NCBI GenBank assembly: GCA_028284745.1 | Contig: JANQRC010000067.1 | Coordinates: forward strand, 1-64,000 | From: Flavobacteriaceae bacterium | GTDB lineage: Bacteria > Bacteroidota > Bacteroidia > Flavobacteriales > Flavobacteriaceae | Direction: 5' to 3' | DNA: 64,000 nt | Shown: positions 55,722 to 62,657 of the stretch, in pieces | Position numbering within the stretch: the first letter of the stretch is position 1 | Layout of the letters: the number at the start of each line of letters is the position of its first letter | Program-made: the position numbers and the translations under genes | Notes under the pieces: generated by a model | What the model saw: the letters and a program-made list of their open reading frames with translations, nothing else | Told to the model about the DNA's origin: nothing | The model's database searches: none

Positions 55722-56432
55722 CTAAAGTTCAAAGTCATATCCTTTGGCCGTAAACTCATCAAATTTTTCTTTATTGAATTTGTAGTAGTAAGCTCCCTTT
55801 TTAGAAGAAGATTTGTCTTTCTCGCCTGTTTTGGTCAATATATCATACGATAAAAGCTTTTTTCTAAAGTTTCTGTCGTCTATTTTTCTTTGATAGATGC
55901 TTTCGTACAGTACCTGTATCTGAGGTAATGTGAATTTTTCAGGCAATAGGTTGAAGCCAACGGGCCTCCTCCTGATCTTTATCTTTAAACGTTCAATAGC
56001 TTGTTGGACCATCTTATTGTGATCCAAGATAAGATCTGGGATCTCACTCAGCCCAAACCAATGGGCATCATACTCTTCAACAGATCCCGTATTCATTTGA
56101 TCAAGTCGTATCAGGCTGTAGAAGGCCACTGAGATCACCCTCCCCCCAGGATCCCTGCCTATGTCGCTATAGGTCTTGAACTCTTCGAGGAAAACACCTT
56201 GCAGACCCGTCGATTCATATAGAACCACCTTAGCAGATTCTTCAAGGCTCATGTCCTTTTTGATGAAGGAGCCGACAAGCGACCATTCTCCTTTCAGTGG
56301 TTCAACTTTCCTCCTGAAAAGCAAGAGTTTAATCTCATTGGAGTCAAAGCCGAAAACAACGCAGTCCACAGCCACCAGTATCTTGCTCTGGCCTGTATAG
56401 ACTTTTGACATATCTAGTTCTGCAATGCTCAT
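55722..56432 (-). CDS. Nudix-fold transcriptional regulator (NrtR/AraR-like)
   Basis: The 236-residue protein combines a Nudix-like N-terminal domain (residues about 15-150) with a C-terminal winged-helix domain (TLPQIQVLYESIYQRKIDDRNFRKKLLSYDIL, in part). The catalytic Nudix box is degraded: the REUxEE segment reads VVLYES, so it cannot hydrolyse substrates normally and the fold probably senses a sugar or its metabolite. Relatives regulate NAD synthesis (NrtR) and arabinose use (AraR in Bacteroides). It heads the galactose operon. A palindrome at 56695-56723 overlaps the promoter upstream. Confidence 0.9.
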   Translation of the reverse strand: MSIAELDMSKVYTGQSKILVAVDCVVFGFDSNEIKLLLFRRKVEPLKGEWSLVGSFIKKDMSLEESAKVVLYESTGLQGVFLEEFKTYSDIGRDPGGRVISVAFYSLIRLDQMNTGSVEEYDAHWFGLSEIPDLILDHNKMVQQAIERLKIKIRRRPVGFNLLPEKFTLPQIQVLYESIYQRKIDDRNFRKKLLSYDILTKTGEKDKSSSKKGAYYYKFNKEKFDEFTAKGYDFEL

Positions 56433-56435
56433 GGG

Positions 56436-56669
56436 TCAATTTGCTTTCGGTCGGATGATGCTACCCATTTCCAGTTGTAACTTACTTACAATAGAATCAG
56501 AAGCATTGACTCCTTCAGTGCCATAACTAATCGAATCACCATACCCAAGGTCGTCAACATATAGTATCACCATGTTAGGCCATTGGCTTGATGGTTCCTT
56601 TGTGTTGGCCGTAGGATGGTATCGATAACGCAACCATGCCAAAGCACAAGCTCCTATAAAACCGATCAT
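56436..56669 (-). pseudogene. Truncated sulfatase remnant
   Basis: A 77-codon frame begins with a short hydrophobic region and contains PNMVILYVDDLGYGDSISYG followed by TEGV, the N-terminal metal-binding signature of S1 sulfatases. It then breaks off. The remaining 25 residues (DSIVSKLQLEMGSII) might be the original C-terminus, which would make it an internal deletion. The Cys-x-Pro-Ser-Arg active site is absent. It stops 3 bases before the ATG of the Nudix regulator and follows the predicted promoter, so it is likely translated as a leader ORF of that gene. Confidence 0.75.
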
Positions 56670-56689
56670 GGGTTATTGATAGCATGCAA

Positions 56690-56697
56690 CAAATATA
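56690..56697 (-). promoter_or_regulatory. Predicted -7 element (TATATTTG) ahead of the galactose operon
   Basis: The minus strand reads TATATTTG, an exact match, about 20 bases before the ATG of the sulfatase remnant. It overlaps the end of the palindrome at 56695-56723 by three bases, so a bound protein would block the promoter. Confidence 0.6.
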
Positions 56698-56723
56698 ATA
56701 AATGTAAAATTTACATTTATTAT
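56695..56723. promoter_or_regulatory. 29-base perfect palindrome, probable operator of the galactose regulator
   Basis: Arms of 14 bases (ATAATAAATGTAAA and its exact complement) flank one central base. It covers the spacer between the -33 and -7 regions of the minus-strand promoter. The half-site TAATAAATGTA occurs again in the sulfatase promoter region at 58327. The nearest regulator is the Nudix-fold protein at 55722-56432. Confidence 0.75.
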
Positions 56724-56843
56724 GATTCCCGCATTTTTTTGTCATTTTATGGTTTTCTTCTACGATCAACAGGGATTAGCCATCATTCATCTAAAAACTA
56801 GCGCAGCTAGCACACAGAATACAAATAACCCATTCTTATAGTT

Positions 56844-58289
56844 TTAATGCTTTGCTTTTCCCCAAAGCAATTCCCTTTCCCGGTCATGGTCTGGATTCTC
56901 AATAGGGTCTTGGGCGCCCACTTCTTTCTTCCAGCTATTTAATAGCGCTAGAAGCTGGTTTGCCTTTTCTGGATGTTCAGAAACAAGGTTGTGACGTTCA
57001 CCTATGTCTTCTTTAAGGTTATACAGTTGTAGCGTATCCCTTTCGTATGCATCAATGAGCTTCCAATTCCCTTTCCTTACAGCACTATATGGAATTGCCC
57101 CTTGGATATGATAATGCGGATAGTGCCAAAAGATGGCATCTCTTTCGGGTTTCCTGCCAGACAATAAGAACGGAGAAAGATTTTCTCCATCGATGTTACG
57201 TTGTCCCGTGCCCGTGCCTCCCAACAATCCCATGATGGTTGGGTAGATGTCTGGTGAAGTGGCCATTGCATCAGTAGATACACCGCCATTTATTTCTTTA
57301 GGCCAACTTATTATTAGCGGCACTCTAACACCACCCTCATAAATATTGCCTTTGCCTTCACGAAGCGGAAAGTTTGACGTTACCCTTGGCTTTTTAGATT
57401 CGTCTCCTCTATTGCCTATCAATCCGCCATTATCACTCGAAAAGATTATGATAGTGTTCTCATAGATGCCTGCTTTTTTTAAGGCACCGACAACTGCGCC
57501 AAAAGCATCGTCCGTATGCTCTACCATAGCAGCATAGGTTGGGTTGGATTGTAGGGCATCTTTGTCAACTATGCTTTTGTATTTTTCTATCTTCTCTGTT
57601 TTGGCCTCTAGCGGGGTATGGACATTGTAGAGCCAAAAATTTAAAAAGAAAGGAGTGTCTCTATTGTTAGCAATAAAATTTACGGCTTCTTGGGATAGGC
57701 GCTCAGTAAGATATTCTCCTGTGGGCCCATCTGCTAATCGAGGATTGTTGTATGGCGAGAAGTAGCCTCCTTTTTTATTCACCTTATTCGGTGCGCCTTT
57801 TCTCCATCCCGCGATGTTCACATCAAACCCATGGTGTTCAGGCCAATATTGTTCTTCCTCCCCTAGATGCCATTTACCAATATGAACTGTCTTGTAGCCT
57901 TTGCTCTTTAAGGCTTCTGCCAGTGTGGTATCACTATCTTGAATATGTTGAGTCCAATCAGGTGCCTTGTATTTTGAATAGGGCTTGCTGTAGCCTTCGA
58001 TCCAATCGGTAGTGTTTATGGTAGCAGGGTATTTGCCTGTCATGATACTAGCACGAGAAGGGGAGCAAACCGTGCATGCGGCATAGGCATCTGTAAATCT
58101 CACACCCTCTTCGGCCAATTGGTCTATGTGAGGTGTTTGATAAAATTCACTGCCATAACACGAGAGGTCCGTCCACCCCAGGTCATCAACCAGGAAAAGT
58201 ATGACGTTTGCCTTTTTTTGACCTTCTTCCTTAGTACCAGACTTGCAGTTGACCAACAATAGAAAACATAACGGGAGATAATACCTCAT
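56844..58289 (-). CDS. FGE-dependent S1 family sulfatase, lipoprotein
   Basis: The 481-residue protein has a lipobox ending at Cys15 (LLVNC), the metal-binding LVDDLGWTDLSCYGS and the active-site motif C75-S-P-S-R79 followed by ASIMTGKYP. Cys75 would be converted to formylglycine. Further features are HIGKWHLG and SSDNGG. It should remove sulfate esters from a carbohydrate at the cell envelope. The substrate class cannot be fixed from sequence, but the galactose operon next to it suggests a sulfated galactan. The FGE at 49830-50957 can activate it. Confidence 0.92.
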   Translation of the reverse strand: MRYYLPLCFLLLVNCKSGTKEEGQKKANVILFLVDDLGWTDLSCYGSEFYQTPHIDQLAEEGVRFTDAYAACTVCSPSRASIMTGKYPATINTTDWIEGYSKPYSKYKAPDWTQHIQDSDTTLAEALKSKGYKTVHIGKWHLGEEEQYWPEHHGFDVNIAGWRKGAPNKVNKKGGYFSPYNNPRLADGPTGEYLTERLSQEAVNFIANNRDTPFFLNFWLYNVHTPLEAKTEKIEKYKSIVDKDALQSNPTYAAMVEHTDDAFGAVVGALKKAGIYENTIIIFSSDNGGLIGNRGDESKKPRVTSNFPLREGKGNIYEGGVRVPLIISWPKEINGGVSTDAMATSPDIYPTIMGLLGGTGTGQRNIDGENLSPFLLSGRKPERDAIFWHYPHYHIQGAIPYSAVRKGNWKLIDAYERDTLQLYNLKEDIGERHNLVSEHPEKANQLLALLNSWKKEVGAQDPIENPDHDRERELLWGKAKH

Positions 58290-58326
58290 GATCTTAAAAG
58301 TAAAATGTTTCTGACCAAGGTAAAAA

Positions 58327-58344
58327 TAATAAATGTATTTATTA
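58327..58344. promoter_or_regulatory. Palindromic site ahead of the sulfatase gene
   Basis: TAATAAA-TGTA-TTTATTA has 7-base complementary arms and contains TAATAAATGTA, the half-site of the larger palindrome at 56695-56723. It is 38 bases upstream of the sulfatase ATG and may bind the same regulator. Confidence 0.55.
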
Positions 58345-58678
58345 CACTTATAAAGTGTCTTCTTACTTTAAAAGAATAACCTTGAATACTTTACAAGACG
58401 AACATTGAAACATTTTGCATTGCTTTATGAAAAATGTTTAAGGCTTTCCTTGAGCCGCATGATTTGTATTGGCAGGCTTGTTTGTCGTTCTGCAACCTAC
58501 TTTTCATGGATGTGCTAGCACACTTTGGACATTATACCTTTCCCATGCCCTAATTTGAAACACTGCTTAAGGGAACTTGCCCTGACTAAAAACACATAAA
58601 ACTCCAGCAAATATCATAAAGCTGTTTTTTTTTGACCAAAATTCCAGTAGCTTTGAAAACAACCATGCACACTGTATA
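58345..58678. other. Divergent intergenic region between sulfatase and GH3 genes
   Basis: No gene is seen here. TAGCTTTG at 58648-58655 fits a -7 box 23 bases before the GH3 ATG; a TTTG lies only 13 bases upstream of it, which is shorter than usual. I found no third copy of the palindrome half-site on the GH3 side. Confidence 0.45.
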
Positions 58679-60859
58679 ATGAAAACCTTAGCAGCAACAA
58701 TTATTATGGTAATGATATCAACCAACCATACCAGCGCGCAAGACCCAGCTACCGGAAAAGAAGGGATGATCGACAGCATCCTAAAAGAGATGACCCTTGA
58801 AGAAAAAGTGGCCATGTGCCATGCACAATCCAAGTTTAGTAGTCCTGGGGTGCCCCGATTGGGAGTCCCCGAACTTTGGATGTCCGACGGCCCACACGGA
58901 GTAAGAGGCGAGATTAACTGGGACGATTGGGGCTATGCTGGTTGGACCAACGATTCCATCACCGCTTTTCCTGCGTTGACCTGCTTGGCGGCCTCTTTCA
59001 ATCCAAAGCTTGCCGAAGCATACGGTTTTGCCATTGGTGAAGAAGCGAGATATCGTAAGAAAGACGTGTTACTGGGTCCAGGCGTCAACATATATCGCAC
59101 TCCCTTAAATGGCCGCAATTTTGAATACATGGGCGAAGACCCACATTTGGCCTCTGTGATGTCTGTACCTTACATTCACGGAGTACAAAAAAATGGAGTG
59201 GCCGCCTGCCTGAAGCACTATGTGCTGAACAATCAAGAGAAATGGCGAGACCATATCAATGTTGAAGTCAGCGATCGAGCGCTTTACGAAATCTACCTCC
59301 CTGCCTTTAAAGCAGGGGTCGAAGAAGGAAAGGTCTGGTCTGTGATGGGAGCCTACAACCAATTCCGAGGGCAGTTTTGCTGTCATAACGAACTGCTACT
59401 GAACAAGGTCTTGAAGAAAGACTGGAACTTTGATGGCGCTGTGGTCACCGATTGGGGAGGTGCCCATGACACCAAGGAAGCAGCACTGCATGGCCTAGAT
59501 ATTGAAATGGGCACAGGCACCGACGGTCTGACCTCGACCGCTAAGAACGCTTATGACAATTATTATCTGGCAAAACCCTTTCTGGCATTATTGAAAAAAG
59601 GCGAAGTCGACAAAGCGGTTCTAGATGACAAAGTGCGTCGTATCCTTCGTTTGATGTTCCGCACCAATATGAACTCAGACCGTGCCATTGGAAAGATGAA
59701 CAACCAAGAGCATTTGGATGTTGCGCGAAAAGTAGCAGGAGAAGGCATTGTGTTGTTGAAGAATGATGACGCCTTCTTTCCGCTAGACCCGAACAAAGCA
59801 ATGACCATTGCCGTGATCGGAGAGAATGCCACCCGAGCCATGACCATCGGTGGCGGCTCGTCAGAATTGAAGGCAAAACATGAGATCTCACCTTTGGAAG
59901 GCATCCAAAAACGATTCAGCAAGGCAAAAGTGTTCCATGCCATGGGGTATGCTTCGGGCCCACCGGCATACGGAAAGGTAATTCCTCCCAAGCTCGACAC
60001 CGATTCGCTACGCACCGAAGCCATTGCCGTAGCGGCCAAAGCAGATGTGGTGCTCTACTTTGGTGGCCTTAACAAAAACCACGGTCAAGATTGTGAGGGC
60101 GGTGATCGTGACAATATGAAACTTCCGTTTGGGCAGGACCAATTGTTGGACGAACTCATCAAAGTGAACAATAACATAGGCGTGGTACTGATCAGCGGTA
60201 ACGCAGTGGCCATGCCATGGGTCTCAGAAGTAGAGGCCATCATGCAAGCTTGGTACTTGGGCAGCGAAGCAGGACATGCCATTGCTGATGTGATCAGTGG
60301 TGATGTGAATCCCTCTGGAAAATTGCCTTTCACCTTCCCTGTGAAATTGACGGACAATGCGGCACACCATTATGGCGAACTTTCTTATCCCGGAGATGGC
60401 ACCGACCAATATTACAAAGAGGATATCTTAGTGGGCTACCGTTGGCATGACACCAAGAAGATAAAGCCGCTGTTTGCCTTTGGGCATGGACTGTCCTATT
60501 CTTCGTTCGCACTTTCCGATGTTACTGCTGACAAGCCCTCTTACACTGCCGATGACATGATCAACATATCTTGCAGAGTGACCAACACAGGTCAGATAGC
60601 TGGTGCCGAAGTGGTACAAGTCTATGTGGGCAAACCCCAATCTAAGGTAGCCCGTGCCATAAAGGAATTGAAGGCCTTTAATAAGGTAACCCTACAAAAA
60701 GGGGAAGCCACTACCACAACGCTCTCTATAAAAGCAAGCAATCTTTCCTTTTATGATGAGGCCATCAACGGATGGCAGTTAGAAAAAGGAGATTATACGA
60801 TACATGTGGGTACTGCAAGCGACCAGATCGTAGAGGAGTTGCAGATTACCATAAAATGA
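58679..60859 (+). CDS. Glycoside hydrolase family 3 protein (beta-glycosidase)
   Basis: The 726-residue exported enzyme has a signal peptide ending near SAQ, then the GH3 TIM-barrel domain (MSDGPHGVRGE, LLGPGVNIYRTPLNGRNFEYMGEDPHL, in parts). The nucleophile is Asp258 in VVTDWGGAHD. The alpha/beta sandwich domain follows (GEGIVLLKNDDAFFPL, GGDRDNMKLP) and then a C-terminal fibronectin III-like domain (YRWHDTKKIKPLFAFGHGLSYSSF, in part). Such enzymes remove terminal beta-linked sugars, usually glucose or xylose. Location beside the sulfatase suggests a role in the same glycan breakdown, but specificity is not determined. Confidence 0.94.
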   Translation: MKTLAATIIMVMISTNHTSAQDPATGKEGMIDSILKEMTLEEKVAMCHAQSKFSSPGVPRLGVPELWMSDGPHGVRGEINWDDWGYAGWTNDSITAFPALTCLAASFNPKLAEAYGFAIGEEARYRKKDVLLGPGVNIYRTPLNGRNFEYMGEDPHLASVMSVPYIHGVQKNGVAACLKHYVLNNQEKWRDHINVEVSDRALYEIYLPAFKAGVEEGKVWSVMGAYNQFRGQFCCHNELLLNKVLKKDWNFDGAVVTDWGGAHDTKEAALHGLDIEMGTGTDGLTSTAKNAYDNYYLAKPFLALLKKGEVDKAVLDDKVRRILRLMFRTNMNSDRAIGKMNNQEHLDVARKVAGEGIVLLKNDDAFFPLDPNKAMTIAVIGENATRAMTIGGGSSELKAKHEISPLEGIQKRFSKAKVFHAMGYASGPPAYGKVIPPKLDTDSLRTEAIAVAAKADVVLYFGGLNKNHGQDCEGGDRDNMKLPFGQDQLLDELIKVNNNIGVVLISGNAVAMPWVSEVEAIMQAWYLGSEAGHAIADVISGDVNPSGKLPFTFPVKLTDNAAHHYGELSYPGDGTDQYYKEDILVGYRWHDTKKIKPLFAFGHGLSYSSFALSDVTADKPSYTADDMINISCRVTNTGQIAGAEVVQVYVGKPQSKVARAIKELKAFNKVTLQKGEATTTTLSIKASNLSFYDEAINGWQLEKGDYTIHVGTASDQIVEELQITIK

Positions 60860-60861
60860 CT

Positions 60862-61542
60862 TTATGGCGTACTACTGCTAACTTGCAATATCTTTCCGTT
60901 GTAGAATTGGTGGCCGGTCAAGGCAAAGTTCTTGATATAGCCTGCCATTTGCAGTGCTGTCAATGGTGCTTGATATCCTGGAAAGGCCTCTTCTAGCATC
61001 TCTGTCTGTACAGCGCCCAAGGCCAACACATTGAATGATGGGCCTATCTCCTTATACTCTTCAGCCAATAGTTCGGTAAGCGTGATCAATGCCCCTTTGC
61101 TCGAAGAATACGCCGCAAGTCCTGGAAACTTCAAGCTACCCTGGATACCGCCCATGCTACTCACATTCACCACATGACTTTCCTTATTCATGAAAGGTAT
61201 CAGTGTGCGTGTCAATTCGGCGACGCCAAATACATTCACCTCGTATGACTTCTGAAAATCGGCAACGGTGAGTTCTGCAAAGGGCTTGCTCACCAAGTAA
61301 CCTGCATTATTGATCAGCATATCGACCGATTTCCATTGTGAAGCGACAAAGTCTTTTACTTCTTGCATACTGTCTTCCTCAGCAATATCAAATGAAAGAC
61401 TATGCACATTTGGCATTTGCAGGTCTTCACATGGCTTTGAATTACGGGACAGCGCCAATACTTGATGGCCCGCTTCAGCAAAAAGTCTTACCATCTCTAT
61501 CCCGATGCCACGACTCGTTCCTGTAATGACGATGTTTTTCAT
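60862..61542 (-). CDS. SDR family oxidoreductase
   Basis: The 226-residue classical short-chain dehydrogenase has the cofactor motif TGTSRGIG (7-14), NNAG (78-81), the catalytic Ser in NVSSMGG and Tyr145/Lys149 (YSSSK). It is soluble and probably uses NADP(H), given the SRN after the second strand. The substrate is unknown. It is convergent with the GH3 gene (2-base gap) and lies 5 bases downstream of the M28 peptidase gene, so the latter two form an operon. Confidence 0.92.
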   Translation of the reverse strand: MKNIVITGTSRGIGIEMVRLFAEAGHQVLALSRNSKPCEDLQMPNVHSLSFDIAEEDSMQEVKDFVASQWKSVDMLINNAGYLVSKPFAELTVADFQKSYEVNVFGVAELTRTLIPFMNKESHVVNVSSMGGIQGSLKFPGLAAYSSSKGALITLTELLAEEYKEIGPSFNVLALGAVQTEMLEEAFPGYQAPLTALQMAGYIKNFALTGHQFYNGKILQVSSSTP

Positions 61543-61547
61543 CTGTC

Positions 61548-62558
61548 TTATTTGTTATATCTGATTTCTTTGGTAGGTGCATTCACCATTCGTTCTAGCA
61601 CAGAGATCATCTCATTGACCACTGTTGCCATATGCGTGAAGTCCATCTTATCCACCTCATCATCCACATGGTGATAATATGGATAATTGTTAAAATCGAA
61701 AGAACAAATAGTTTGTGAAGGCACTCTGAATTCTCTATGGAAAGGATAGTTGTCTGACCGCTGGAACACGTAATTCCGCGCTGCTGTTGATGAATATCCG
61801 ATCAGTTTCTTTCCTGCATATTCATTCAGCTTATCTGCCATGTTTGATCTCTTATAGCCTGACAGATATACGATGTGGTCTCGCCCTTTCATCGGCACAC
61901 CGATCATCTCGAAGTTGACCATGGCATATAAGTTGAAATCTTGCTCCATAAGCTTTCTGGCTAAGTGCTTCGATCCCAAAAGACCAAGCTCTTCTGCAGA
62001 AAAAAGCACGAACATCATGCTTCTTCTGTTCCGTTTTTCTTTACCAAAATACCTTGCTAGCTCTAACACTGCTGTGGTACCTGAGGCATTGTCATTAGCT
62101 CCATTGGCAATGGCATCACCTCTTACCCGACCTCCAATGCCTATATGATCGTAATGCGCCCCTATAATGACGAACTCATCTTTTAGCGTAGCATCATTAC
62201 CTTCTAAATAACCAACTACATTGTATGCTTTTCTTTTGTTTGAAAGAGAGTCTCTATAGCTTGAAAAATACGGTACGATGCCATTCTTATCGAAGAGTGT
62301 TTCTATGTATGTAGCCGCCTTGGCGATTCCCTCCGAGCCTGTATCTCTTCCTTTCAACGCATCCGAGGCCAAAAAGTACATATGCCTGGCCACAGCAGTG
62401 GAGTCAGTAAACCTTATCTCTACAGGTGGATAGGTTGCCGTAGCTGAATGACCTCCATTGGTATCTGATACGGATGCATTGCCCATTACAGGTCCCTGTT
62501 TTGCCACACAAGAAAAAAGCAAGCATGGTAGCAATGAAAGGAAAAAGAGTCTTTTCAT
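61548..62558 (-). CDS. M28 family zinc aminopeptidase, lipoprotein
   Basis: The 336-residue protein has a lipobox ending at Cys17 (LLFSC) and the M28 core. Metal ligands appear in IIGAHYDHIG (His, Asp), NGANDNASGT (Asp), SAEELGLLGS (Glu-Glu) and MVNFEMIG (near the following Asp/Glu), with YYHHVDDEVD near the C-terminus. It trims N-terminal residues from peptides at the envelope. It is co-transcribed with the SDR gene downstream. Confidence 0.92.
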   Translation of the reverse strand: MKRLFFLSLLPCLLFSCVAKQGPVMGNASVSDTNGGHSATATYPPVEIRFTDSTAVARHMYFLASDALKGRDTGSEGIAKAATYIETLFDKNGIVPYFSSYRDSLSNKRKAYNVVGYLEGNDATLKDEFVIIGAHYDHIGIGGRVRGDAIANGANDNASGTTAVLELARYFGKEKRNRRSMMFVLFSAEELGLLGSKHLARKLMEQDFNLYAMVNFEMIGVPMKGRDHIVYLSGYKRSNMADKLNEYAGKKLIGYSSTAARNYVFQRSDNYPFHREFRVPSQTICSFDFNNYPYYHHVDDEVDKMDFTHMATVVNEMISVLERMVNAPTKEIRYNK

Positions 62559-62583
62559 TAGAGCACATTGTTTCAGCTAAGAT

Positions 62584-62609
62584 AAAAAAATCCCGCCCGA
62601 AGGCAGGAT
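62584..62609 (-). terminator. Intrinsic terminator of the pyruvate dehydrogenase E2 gene
   Basis: On the minus strand ATCCTGCC, a TTCG tetraloop and GGCGGGAT form an 8-bp stem with one G-T pair, followed by seven T. It lies about 50 bases beyond the stop of the E2 gene. Confidence 0.88.
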
Positions 62610-62622
62610 TCCTTTATCATGG

Positions 62623-62642
62623 ATTCCTGCCTTCGCAGGAAT
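62623..62642. repeat. REP-like hairpin
   Basis: ATTCCTGC, a 4-base loop and GCAGGAAT form a perfect 8-bp stem followed by GACA. It resembles the ATTCCTGCGAAGGCAGGAAT elements widespread in bacteria. It sits 13 bases from the similar terminator hairpin, and the two share the CCTGCCTTCG core. Confidence 0.6.
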
Positions 62643-62657
62643 GACAATCCAAACTCC

